NCBI GenBank assembly: GCA_044374295.1
Contig: JBILOU010000004.1
Span: 9,105 to 73,104, forward strand
DNA: 64,000 bases
Source of the DNA: CAIZGX01 sp044374295
GTDB taxonomy: Bacteria > Bacteroidota > Bacteroidia > Flavobacteriales_D > Sanyastnellaceae
Direction of reading: 5' to 3'
Shown: positions 33,630 to 41,403 of the stretch, one piece after another
Layout: each line of letters begins with the position of its first letter
How positions within the stretch are numbered: the stretch's first letter is position 1
The notes under the pieces: generated by a model
What the model was told of the DNA's origin: nothing
The model's database searches: none
The model's input: only the letters and a program-made list of their open reading frames with translations
Made by a program: the position numbers and the translations under genes

Positions 33630-33954
33630 AGTATTTCTTCATTAATTGAACTGCTTTCTTTATTTCTCTTGCGGATGTTTTGCCCTCCTTCTTGACATAT
33701 CCATTCAGAACCACAACTAACCTATTCGCTTCAAAAAAACAAAACACCCTCCAGGTATTAGATCCCTGAGAAACTCTTACTTCACAGAGTCCTTTGGCGT
33801 TTTTTATTTTCTTAAAATAGTTTATCGGTATACGTTCAATCTCTTCAATATATCGAAATATTTTACCGAACTTGTTTTGAATCTCCTCGGATTGAGAATC
33901 AAGAAAAATTACAAAATCTTCATCATAAAAATACAGCTCCCGAATTTTCTGCAT
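33613..33954 (-). CDS. RelE/HigB-type toxin (Gp49-like)
   Basis: 113 residues, normal for RelE-superfamily ribosome-dependent or free mRNA interferases. FFKKIKNAKGLCEVRVSQGS and NTWRVFCFFEANRLVVVLNG give the strand-rich core, with VKKEGKTSAREIKKAVQLMK as the C-terminal helix. It reads like the Gp49-like HigB subgroup. First gene of the operon toxin-antitoxin-SdpI with its own promoter. Confidence 0.85.
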   Translation of the reverse strand: MQKIRELYFYDEDFVIFLDSQSEEIQNKFGKIFRYIEEIERIPINYFKKIKNAKGLCEVRVSQGSNTWRVFCFFEANRLVVVLNGYVKKEGKTSAREIKKAVQLMKKYYEEKR

Positions 33955-33956
33955 AA

Positions 33957-33987
33957 CAAATGTAACTTATAAGTATCATTACTCCAA
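33957..33987 (-). promoter_or_regulatory. Toxin-antitoxin promoter with internal palindrome
   Basis: On the minus strand TTG (33987-33985), 20 bases, then TACATTTG (33964-33957), an exact TANNTTTG, three bases before the toxin ATG. Inside the spacer, touching the -7 box, is the perfect ten-base palindrome ACTTATAAGT (33965-33974), a likely operator for the HigA-like protein, which would place autorepression at the promoter. Confidence 0.7.
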
Positions 33988-34069
33988 AATGGGTTTTGAA
34001 ATTTTACACTGAAAGTTTCCGAATCCTTATGTGCTAGTTATGTCAATTCAAGAATGAACCATTAATGGT

Positions 34070-34101
34070 TTGGCTTGTACAACACGACTTCTATACCTTT
34101 A
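34070..34101 (+). promoter_or_regulatory. Promoter of the YwqK-repeat gene
   Basis: TTG (34070-34072), 21 bases, TACCTTTA (34094-34101), one change from the -7 consensus, 5 bases before the ATG at 34107. It supports that ATG over the upstream one at 34065. Confidence 0.5.
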
Positions 34102-34106
34102 TAGCA

Positions 34107-36254
34107 ATGAATAAACTTGTTCTAATTCTTAGTCTCTTCATTCTTGGACTACCTGTTTCCAGTTTGGCACAAGAGGTGCAATGCCTCTTCAAACCTTATA
34201 ACAAAAAAGGAAGCAACTACTTCTTTTCTACCTACTGGGATGTTTCTCCAAGCAACCTAATGGATGGTACATGCATTCAATACTTGTCGAACACAAATGA
34301 GATCTATGAAAAGCGTATTTTCAAAAAAGGAATCATTCAACTTGAAACAACGAACTATATCAATCCAATGCGCAAGCGAACACACTTCGAACGTGTGAAG
34401 CGCGACAGCACCATAGCGGAATACAAACAATACCGAGAAGATGGGAAATTAGAACGCACAACAAAATACTACCACGACCAAACCGGTCGACGCTGCTGGC
34501 AAGATTCTCATTATTATCCGAACGGAAAACTGCAATCGACTCAGTCTTTTGCGGCGCTTCGTGCTGAAGAGCTCAAAGGATTTTCCTCTGATGTTATTCC
34601 AGAGCATACGATTGATTCAGAAGGATACGGCTGGCAAACAGTTCCGATTGGCGTGAGCAAAACTTATTTTCAAAATGGAAAACTGAATACCCTAAGCACC
34701 TTTGGTTTTACAAAAAACGCATTGGCGGCTTATGACATTGGACTGCATGGCCCGTATGAATCCTACAACGAAGAGGGAGTATTAATGTCAAAAGGACAAT
34801 ATGCTAACGGACGAGCGAATGGTGAATGGCGTTATTATTTCTTCGATGGAAAACTTTCTGAAGTAAAGACTTTCAAAGATGATTTCGGAATTGGCACGTG
34901 GATCGGTTATCACTACTCAACAGGAAAAGTTGCCTACACCGAAGTGTACGACAATGAAAAATATTACTGGCCTGTACCTAAAACCACGCGCTACAACGAA
35001 AAGGGACAAGTGGTTTACGAAAAGGAAATATTACTCGATGGAAAAGGATACGTTAAATCGTATTTCGACAATGGACTTCCGAATGACATTACCATCTACT
35101 ACCACGGGCCTTCGGAAATATCGGAATACTACGCTTACTTCGAAACTGGAAGATTGAAACGCAAAACATATTTCCGAGCCAAAAACGACACGCTAAGCGC
35201 AGAGTATTTTGAGGACGGTAGCATGAAACACTTAAACCTAACTCCAAATATTGGAAGCGGGAATACAAGGCAGTACATGGCCACGTATTACTCCCCTGGC
35301 AAAATGCAATCTCAGTCTTACTACACCTACAAAGACGGCATTACAGATCAGCACATTGAGCAGTTCTACGAAAACGGAAACTTCAAATACGAATTGGTTC
35401 TCCATGAAAAAGAACAAACCGAAAGAGACTTCTATCGAAACGGAAAATTAAAAACCGAAAAACATTATGTCAACGATTTACTGAATGGAAATTGGATTCA
35501 AAAAGATTCCTTGGGAAACACGTTTCGCAATTGCTTTTACTCTTCCGGATTCAAACTCGGAAAATGCGAAACCTTTGAGCCACTAAAAATCAATTCTGCA
35601 CCTAAAGACGAACTTAAGGTGTGGCGAGCAGCCGTGATTTCAACCTATATGAGACGGTTCTACAACAACAGTATTCAAGACCCTTCTCCGAGTTTCGTTG
35701 AAAAAGAAATAATAGATAAAGAAGCAGAAATCATTTGGAAAGTAGTTGAGTATTGCAATCAAAATGGATACACTTTTCTACCAAATGTTGATGCAAAGTT
35801 TGAAGGGAAAATTTCATACACGTTCAATGCACCAGTTAGTGCATACAATCCGTATGAAGAACAAGTTGATTCAATATTAGTTTCAAGAGGATTCAGCATT
35901 TCAAAGAAATCGAAGCAAGGGGGATACTGCACTTTCCAACTTACAACCGAGGATTACCATGGTATAGCATCGTTCAATGAAATGCTCGTTAATTATTTTC
36001 CATTTAACAGTGGATATTTCTATGCGAACAGTCTTCAATCTGAAGTTGATTTCGGGTTGAGAGGAAGTCGCAACTTCAGCAGTTTTTTATTCGAACGAAG
36101 AGAAAACGAGAAGGCCTATATTGTAACACTTAACAACTACGGCGCATCAAAACTATTTACACTCTACGATGATGGGGACGTTGAGTTTTACAACGGCCGC
36201 GGAGATTGGAGTCAACCTGACATGTCTAACTACCAGCATATGTGGTGGGATTGA
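34107..36254 (+). CDS. Secreted YwqK/MORN-like repeat protein
   Basis: 715 residues from the ATG at 34107, giving signal peptide MNKLVLILSLFILGLPVSSLAQ. From about residue 110 to 480 there are many copies of a 20-25-residue repeat with a Y-x-x-x-G-K-L/V core: YYPNGKLQS, YFQNGKLNT, YFFDGKLSE, YFETGRLKR, FYENGNFKY, FYRNGKLKT. This is the YwqK/MORN-variant repeat, wrongly called antitoxin in many annotations. The C-terminal 200 residues are a separate domain ending YQHMWWD. No sorting domain is seen. Role unknown. It nearly touches the convergent pgmB-like gene. Confidence 0.75.
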   Translation: MNKLVLILSLFILGLPVSSLAQEVQCLFKPYNKKGSNYFFSTYWDVSPSNLMDGTCIQYLSNTNEIYEKRIFKKGIIQLETTNYINPMRKRTHFERVKRDSTIAEYKQYREDGKLERTTKYYHDQTGRRCWQDSHYYPNGKLQSTQSFAALRAEELKGFSSDVIPEHTIDSEGYGWQTVPIGVSKTYFQNGKLNTLSTFGFTKNALAAYDIGLHGPYESYNEEGVLMSKGQYANGRANGEWRYYFFDGKLSEVKTFKDDFGIGTWIGYHYSTGKVAYTEVYDNEKYYWPVPKTTRYNEKGQVVYEKEILLDGKGYVKSYFDNGLPNDITIYYHGPSEISEYYAYFETGRLKRKTYFRAKNDTLSAEYFEDGSMKHLNLTPNIGSGNTRQYMATYYSPGKMQSQSYYTYKDGITDQHIEQFYENGNFKYELVLHEKEQTERDFYRNGKLKTEKHYVNDLLNGNWIQKDSLGNTFRNCFYSSGFKLGKCETFEPLKINSAPKDELKVWRAAVISTYMRRFYNNSIQDPSPSFVEKEIIDKEAEIIWKVVEYCNQNGYTFLPNVDAKFEGKISYTFNAPVSAYNPYEEQVDSILVSRGFSISKKSKQGGYCTFQLTTEDYHGIASFNEMLVNYFPFNSGYFYANSLQSEVDFGLRGSRNFSSFLFERRENEKAYIVTLNNYGASKLFTLYDDGDVEFYNGRGDWSQPDMSNYQHMWWD

Positions 36255-36255
36255 G

Positions 36256-36882
36256 TTACCTCACACTGTACTCGCCAAGCGTAGTCGCAATCTCATCGGC
36301 AAGTGGAAGAACTTCTTTCGTTCCTATACCCACACAATAGAACCCTCCATTTTTGGCGGCTTGAACACCTGAAATAGCATCTTCGAAAACAATGCATTCA
36401 CTTGGAGCTAATCCGAGTTTCTCAGCAGCAGTTAAAAAGACTGTTGGATCTGGTTTCGATTTAGAAACGACATTTCCGTCTACAATAGCATCGAACAAAT
36501 GTGTAATTCCTAAGCGCTCTAAAATCATCGGAGCATTCTTCGAAGAAGAACCCAATGCAATCTTAATTCCTTTCGACTTACAAGATTCTAGGAAAGGAAT
36601 GGCTCCGGGCAAAGCCTCATCTGGATTCATTTCAGCAGCCAATTCCAAGTACCACTCATTCTTTACGTCCATGAGTGCTTGCTTCTCCTCCGCTGATTTC
36701 TCAATGTTTCCCTTCTTCAAGATCAACTCCAAAGACTCGGCTCGGCTTACTCCTTTCAAATGCTCATTGTCGTCCAAAGAAAACTCTACTCCGACCGAAT
36801 TGGCTAGTCTTTTCCAAGCTTGATAATGATACTTCGCAGTATCTACCAAGACACCGTCTAAATCGAAAATGGCTCCTTTCAT
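36256..36882 (-). CDS. pgmB: Beta-phosphoglucomutase-like HAD enzyme
   Basis: 208 residues. HAD motif I FDLDGVLVDTAKYHYQAW with two Asp, motif II GSSSKN, motif III Lys in SKPDPTVF, and motif IV ECIVFEDAISGVQAAKNGG. The cap domain carries LKGVSRAESLELILKKG, the signature of beta-phosphoglucomutase, which converts beta-glucose-1-phosphate to glucose-6-phosphate, the product of maltose or trehalose phosphorolysis. It overlaps the BadF-type kinase gene by four bases. Specific substrate inferred. Confidence 0.88.
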   Translation of the reverse strand: MKGAIFDLDGVLVDTAKYHYQAWKRLANSVGVEFSLDDNEHLKGVSRAESLELILKKGNIEKSAEEKQALMDVKNEWYLELAAEMNPDEALPGAIPFLESCKSKGIKIALGSSSKNAPMILERLGITHLFDAIVDGNVVSKSKPDPTVFLTAAEKLGLAPSECIVFEDAISGVQAAKNGGFYCVGIGTKEVLPLADEIATTLGEYSVR

Positions 36883-37742
36883 TCTGCGTGATGGAATACG
36901 TATTTAACGTGGTAGTTCACTAAACCGTCGATAGGTTTCTTAATGATGTTACCCAGGCGAACACCTTCCAAACGACAAGCTTCTTCCAAACAATGTTTGA
37001 AATAGTGAGAGATCGAGCCAACGAAATGAACAGGTACTTTGTCCCAATTTTCAAAGGACTTCACGTGAATATCTAAGAATTCGCGCATACCATTCACCAC
37101 CCAATTCATCACATGTGGATGATGAGCGAAATTTCCAATGAAGCGTGTGAAACTAGCCAGGTATACGTTTGCGTTTGGCTCGCGGTATATTTTTGAAATG
37201 AATTCGTCTTTGCTTAACGGGAAACTTTTTTCAAAAGCTTCAACGATTTCCGTAGGAAGCTTTTTGTAGAAATACTCACGCAACAAAATCTTACCGAAGT
37301 AAGAACCGCTGGCCTCATCGCCTAAGATGTAAGCCAATGAAGGAACGGACTCATGAATGTCTTTTCCATCGAAGAAACAAGAATTACTTCCTGTACCAAG
37401 GATACAAGAGATACATGCTTCCCCATCGTATGTTGAATAGGCACTGCCTAATAAATCGTGTTCAACCAACAATTCAGCTTTCGTAAAAACAGCACGCAAA
37501 CCGCGTTCTATAATTGCGCACATCGTTGGCGTGCTGCTTCCAGCACCGTAGAAATAAATATGTGAAATAGCGTCTGCTTGCAAAGCAAGAGGAGCATTGC
37601 CTCTGATTGCACCTTCAACTACTTTTTCATCATGAAAATATGGATTCAACCCCATCGTTTCAAAATTTCCTAATCGAGATCCTTTCTCGTCAATGAGAGC
37701 CCAATCACATTTAGTGGACCCGCTATCAGCTATAAGTATCAT
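36879..37742 (-). CDS. BadF/BadG-type ATPase, N-acetylglucosamine-kinase-like
   Basis: 287 residues. LIADSGSTKCDWALID is the ASKHA phosphate-1 loop, ISCILGTGSNSCFFDG the second loop and ASGSYFGKILLREYF follows. This matches N-acetylglucosamine-kinase-like proteins that phosphorylate a sugar or amino sugar with ATP. It sits between gapA (42 bases) and pgmB (overlap 4), so it may feed glycolysis. True substrate unknown. Confidence 0.8.
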   Translation of the reverse strand: MILIADSGSTKCDWALIDEKGSRLGNFETMGLNPYFHDEKVVEGAIRGNAPLALQADAISHIYFYGAGSSTPTMCAIIERGLRAVFTKAELLVEHDLLGSAYSTYDGEACISCILGTGSNSCFFDGKDIHESVPSLAYILGDEASGSYFGKILLREYFYKKLPTEIVEAFEKSFPLSKDEFISKIYREPNANVYLASFTRFIGNFAHHPHVMNWVVNGMREFLDIHVKSFENWDKVPVHFVGSISHYFKHCLEEACRLEGVRLGNIIKKPIDGLVNYHVKYVFHHAE

Positions 37743-37784
37743 TTATCTTTATTTACTATGGTTTCAACTATCAATTAACTTCAA

Positions 37785-38768
37785 TTACATTTTGTGAAGC
37801 AAGTCAATTACGCGCTTGCTGTATCCTGCTTCGTTGTCATACCAAGACATAATCTTCACCATGTTTCCATTTGCTGAAGTTAAATCGGCGTCGAAGATAC
37901 TGCTTGCCGGATTTCCAACTACATCAATACTTACAATTGGATCTACACAGTATTCCAAAATGCCTTTCATTGGACCATCTGCAGCTGCTTTCATGGCTGC
38001 ATTCACTTCCTCTTTCGTCACATCTCTTTTCAAGATGGCCACTAAGTCCGTTAAGGATCCGTCTGGTGTTGGGACGCGCACAGCAACGCCGTCTAATTTT
38101 CCTTTCAATTCTGGAAGAACCAATCCAACTGCCTTCGCTGCACCAGTGCTTGTAGGCACCATGCTTAAAGCAGCAGCTCGAGCTCTTCGTAAATCTTTGT
38201 GCGGAGCATCTTGCAAACGTTGGTCGGCAGTGTATGCGTGAACCGTTGTGATATATCCCTTTTCAATTCCGAACGTATCGTTCAACACCTTCGCAATTGG
38301 AGCCAAACAGTTCGTTGTACAAGAAGCATTCGATACAATTAAATCTTCTGGTGTAAGCGTATCGTCGTTAACGCCAAGAACAATTGTCTTCACGTTACCG
38401 GTTGCCGGAGCAGAAATAACAACCTTCTTCGCTCCTGCTGTGATGTGCTTTCCAGCACTTACGTCGTCTGTGAAGAAACCGGTGCTTTCGATAACCACAT
38501 CGATATTCAATTCACCCCAAGGTAAATTTGAAGGATCCTTCTCCGCATACACACGAATTTTCTTTCCATTCACCACTAGGAAGTCGCCATCGGCAGAAAC
38601 TTCTGCATTCACTCTTCCGTGAATACTATCATATTTCAATAAGTGAACAAGCGTCTTAACATCTGTTAAGTCGTTTACTGCGACTACTTCAATATTGTTA
38701 TCGGTTAATGTGTGACGAAAGCACATGCGGCCGATACGTCCAAAACCATTGATTGCTACCTTTTTCAT
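37785..38768 (-). CDS. gap: Glyceraldehyde-3-phosphate dehydrogenase, type I
   Basis: 327 residues. The NAD-binding N-terminus is INGFGRIGRMCFRHTL, Asp33 (NDLTD) suits NAD, the catalytic Cys150 is in SNASCTTNCLAP, and the C-terminal NEAGYSKRVIDLLHKM is normal. It makes 1,3-bisphosphoglycerate in glycolysis. It follows pfkA by 22 bases. Confidence 0.97.
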   Translation of the reverse strand: MKKVAINGFGRIGRMCFRHTLTDNNIEVVAVNDLTDVKTLVHLLKYDSIHGRVNAEVSADGDFLVVNGKKIRVYAEKDPSNLPWGELNIDVVIESTGFFTDDVSAGKHITAGAKKVVISAPATGNVKTIVLGVNDDTLTPEDLIVSNASCTTNCLAPIAKVLNDTFGIEKGYITTVHAYTADQRLQDAPHKDLRRARAAALSMVPTSTGAAKAVGLVLPELKGKLDGVAVRVPTPDGSLTDLVAILKRDVTKEEVNAAMKAAADGPMKGILEYCVDPIVSIDVVGNPASSIFDADLTSANGNMVKIMSWYDNEAGYSKRVIDLLHKM

Positions 38769-38790
38769 TTTCTTATTTTTTTTCTAATTA

Positions 38791-39777
38791 TTATATCGCT
38801 AGAATTCTCGCAATTCGCAATTCATCTCTGTTTGGAAGGTTGCTTCGTGTGATGGCTTCTTCCAATGACGTATAAGTTTCTCTGTCGTTTACAAGGCCAA
38901 CCATGACATCTTTTCTTCCTTGAAGCAATCCCTCGACAGCTGCAACGCCCATGCGTGAGGAGATTACTCGGTCGTAGCAGCTTGGCGCTCCTCCACGTTG
39001 AAGATGTCCTAAAACAGAAACACGCGTGTCGTAATCTGGATTTTCAGCCGCTACCTGGTTCGCCAATTCGTAGGCAGTTCCGCTTTTAGCTCCTTCAGCA
39101 ACAATAACAATTGAACTGGATTTACCACTCTCTTCACTTGCGCGAAGGATCTGCATTAACTCTTCAGAAGTCATTTCATCTTCTGGAAGAACAATGGCAA
39201 TGGCCCCTGCAGCAATACCCGCTTTCAAAGCGATAAACCCGCTGTTTCTTCCCATTACTTCCACGAAGAAAATTCGGTTGTGCGAAGTCGCGGTGTCACG
39301 AATCTTATCTACCGCATCTACAACAGTGTTCGTAGCTGTATCGAACCCAATGCAGTGATCGGTTCCGTATATATCGTTATCAATACTTCCTGGAATTCCC
39401 ATTACAGGAATACCCGACTCTTGTGAAAGAATATGAGCGCCGGTGAATGTTCCATTTCCTCCTATTGTAATGAGTGCATCTATGTGATGCTTCTTCATTT
39501 GCTCAATAGCGGCTGCTCTTCCTTCTACAGTGTGAAATTCTTTGCAACGCGACGATTTCAAAATGGTACCGCCACGACCTAAGATGCGCGCAACCGAACG
39601 TTCATTCAAACGTTTGAAGTCACCTGCAATTAATCCAGCGTAGCCTTGAAAGATTCCTTCCACCTCTACATTGTGAAAAGCGCATGCACGAACTACCGCG
39701 CGTATAGCAGCATTCATACCCGGAGCATCACCTCCACTGGTTAGAACACCTATTCTTTTTATTCCTGAACTATTCAT
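38791..39777 (-). CDS. pfkA: 6-phosphofructokinase, GGNG variant
   Basis: 328 residues, full length. The ATP loop is LTSGGDAPGMNAAIRAVVR. The catalytic loop is GSIDNDIYGTDHCIGFDTA and the allosteric region follows. The glycolytic step is fructose-6-phosphate to fructose-1,6-bisphosphate. The motif that is GGDG in the E. coli enzyme reads GGNG here (residues 106-109), so the Mg-binding Asp is Asn while the Gly linked to ATP use is kept. It heads the run pfkA-gap-kinase-pgmB. A perfect inverted repeat lies 21 bases upstream of the start. Confidence 0.95.
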   Translation of the reverse strand: MNSSGIKRIGVLTSGGDAPGMNAAIRAVVRACAFHNVEVEGIFQGYAGLIAGDFKRLNERSVARILGRGGTILKSSRCKEFHTVEGRAAAIEQMKKHHIDALITIGGNGTFTGAHILSQESGIPVMGIPGSIDNDIYGTDHCIGFDTATNTVVDAVDKIRDTATSHNRIFFVEVMGRNSGFIALKAGIAAGAIAIVLPEDEMTSEELMQILRASEESGKSSSIVIVAEGAKSGTAYELANQVAAENPDYDTRVSVLGHLQRGGAPSCYDRVISSRMGVAAVEGLLQGRKDVMVGLVNDRETYTSLEEAITRSNLPNRDELRIARILAI

Positions 39778-39797
39778 GATAATTTTCTTGAATGCTA

Positions 39798-39822
39798 ACT
39801 TAGTGTAAAAATTACACTAAGT
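39798..39822 (-). promoter_or_regulatory. Perfect inverted repeat upstream of pfkA
   Basis: ACTTAGTGTAA, AAA, TTACACTAAGT: eleven perfect pairs with a three-base loop. It contains TAATTTTT on the minus strand, a weak -7 box, so it could be an operator over the promoter of pfkA. It is also a possible RNA hairpin in the leader; the lack of a T run after it on either side makes a terminator less likely. Confidence 0.55.
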
Positions 39823-39850
39823 CCAAAAAAAAATTATTTTCTTTCAAAAA

Positions 39851-39879
39851 TCACTTCGTAAATACATTACAACCTGAGG
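39851..39879 (+). promoter_or_regulatory. Shared 29-bp upstream element, copy 1
   Basis: This 29-bp stretch equals 61533-61561 at 25 of 29 positions. The common core is TCGTAAAT, one variable base, CATTACAA, and TGAGG at the end. It contains GTAA-N5-TTAC, a short inverted repeat. It ends 15 bases before the start of the gene at 39895. Confidence 0.55.
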
Positions 39880-39894
39880 CAAAACATTTGTCTC

Positions 39895-40371
39895 ATGAAA
39901 ACACAAAACCCTTACTTCAGCGAGACCACCTCGGATTTCTTGCCTCTATTCACAGCTGGACCTAAGTTGTGGAAAATCTTTAACAACAACGGATTCACGC
40001 AGCAAGCGGGATTCAGTGCGAGCCACGCTTCGCGACTTGGATTCGAGCCTGGTAAAATGATTCACCTACGCAAGAACGGCGACTGCATGATTGTCTTTTT
40101 GAAAGACGGTAGAGTGCACGTCATGAATGGTCCGCTTTCACGCTGGCATTTATTCGACAACCTAAACATTGCTACTTTGCGCTGCCTCTTGGCTTTCGCA
40201 AGTTTAAATGAAAACGATCAGTTTGCTTTTCGCTCTTACATGAAAGAGCAATGCAAAGGATTCCGCGACTTGTTTCATCATTTGCCAACGAACAATGTGG
40301 GTTGGAAAAACCGTTTCTTGAATTACTACAGCAGCTATTCTACGAAAGAGCTTTTCGAGCTTTCGCTTTAA
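39895..40371 (+). CDS. Conserved-looking hypothetical protein
   Basis: 158 residues, no signal peptide, no membrane segment. It has charged and aromatic patches (FTAGPKLWKIFNNNGF, MIHLRKNGDCMIVFLKDGRV, YMKEQCKGFRDLFHHLP). I do not recognise it. Its start is preceded by the 29-bp element also found upstream of the gene at 61589, which implies shared regulation. It is divergent from pfkA and convergent with the DnaB-like gene. Confidence 0.6.
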   Translation: MKTQNPYFSETTSDFLPLFTAGPKLWKIFNNNGFTQQAGFSASHASRLGFEPGKMIHLRKNGDCMIVFLKDGRVHVMNGPLSRWHLFDNLNIATLRCLLAFASLNENDQFAFRSYMKEQCKGFRDLFHHLPTNNVGWKNRFLNYYSSYSTKELFELSL

Positions 40372-40389
40372 CTACTTCATTCTTTTTTC

Positions 40390-41286
40390 TCAGAACGGAC
40401 TATCATCTTCATCCAATGGTTTAACCATTGGATTTGTTTTGTTGTAAAACTGGTAATGCGAAGAATGGTAATACACCAAGTCTTCTTCATCGCGAACTCT
40501 AGAATCTGCAGTAATAGCCACTCCTGAGGCAAATAGAAAATCTGGACTGAAATAATCGGTGTTCATCCAAGCGTTAATGTCCTTACGTAACATAAACACG
40601 CGTTTGAAATATTGATTGAAAATATGCCAATTGAAAATACTCAACAGCGAAGGGAATTTTCCGTAGGAAAAATCAATCATGTCGCAAGCTGTGCTTGTAA
40701 CAATTAGAACTCCTCTCTCAGTTCCAACAATATCGTCATTCACCCCCCCCAAGAATATCTTCAATAACTCCGGAGATATTTTACCGTCGGAATAATTGTA
40801 TTTGAGTTTGTCTATGATAATAAGTCCACGCGGATGTTTATCTCTGAATTTCAGAATCCCTTCCATTGCAACGTTCAACTTGGGTTCTTTGAATTCTTGA
40901 AAATAAAGCGGGCGAGAATGTAAATCTTCCAGGTACTTGAGACAAAGCGAATCCCAATACATAGCATCGTGCGTCACTTCATGAAATGAGGGAATTGATT
41001 CCTTCGCGCGTTGCAGCATAATCTTATACATGAACAACTCTGGAGAGATGTCAGAACTTAAATAAAGCACTGGCATTCCTTCATCGACATTCTTCAATGC
41101 AATTTGAAGCGCCATGCTCGTACTTCCGGAGTGTTTATGCGCAACCAACAACGAAATTTCTTGTGAACGAATTCCACCGTTCTTGTCCCATAAATCAATT
41201 CCTGTTGGAAAAGAAACGACATCATTCGTTTCGTTCTGTTCTATTTTTCGCAGCGAGTGCGTCATTAATTTCGACCAAGTAAACAT
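40390..41286 (-). CDS. DnaB-helicase-like ATPase with degenerate P-loop
   Basis: 298 residues from the ATG at 41286; a TTG at 41304 is less likely. FPTGIDLWDKNGGIRSQEIS and LYLSSDISPELFMYKIMLQR follow the layout of the DnaB C-terminal (RecA-like) domain, and RGLIIIDKLKYNYSD is where Walker B would be. The Walker A position reads AHKHSGSTSMA in place of the usual A-x-P-x-x-G-K-T-A/S, with no lysine in the GKT position. The N-terminal DnaB domain is missing. It may be an inactive or regulatory relative; function unknown. Confidence 0.55.
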   Translation of the reverse strand: MFTWSKLMTHSLRKIEQNETNDVVSFPTGIDLWDKNGGIRSQEISLLVAHKHSGSTSMALQIALKNVDEGMPVLYLSSDISPELFMYKIMLQRAKESIPSFHEVTHDAMYWDSLCLKYLEDLHSRPLYFQEFKEPKLNVAMEGILKFRDKHPRGLIIIDKLKYNYSDGKISPELLKIFLGGVNDDIVGTERGVLIVTSTACDMIDFSYGKFPSLLSIFNWHIFNQYFKRVFMLRKDINAWMNTDYFSPDFLFASGVAITADSRVRDEEDLVYYHSSHYQFYNKTNPMVKPLDEDDSPF

Positions 41287-41346
41287 GTCAATTGTTTTAC
41301 GCAAATTGAAGGTTGAATTGCTCTCGTTTTCGAAATGTTGAAAACT

Positions 41347-41378
41347 AAAAAAGGGAGCTTTCGCTCCCCTTTTTTTTT
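41347..41378 (-). terminator. Terminator of the TPR gene
   Basis: GGGAGC, loop TTTC, GCTCCC with A-rich and T-rich flanks of six to nine bases. On the minus strand it follows the TPR gene (stop at 41404) by 25 bases and lies before the DnaB-like gene. Confidence 0.88.
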
Positions 41379-41403
41379 AATTTGTTAAAATCTAACAGCT
41401 AAA

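Noticed and set aside
34107..36254. YwqK-repeat protein as an antitoxin
   Set aside because: The antitoxin label is an annotation habit; it is a secreted 715-residue repeat protein with no toxin partner.
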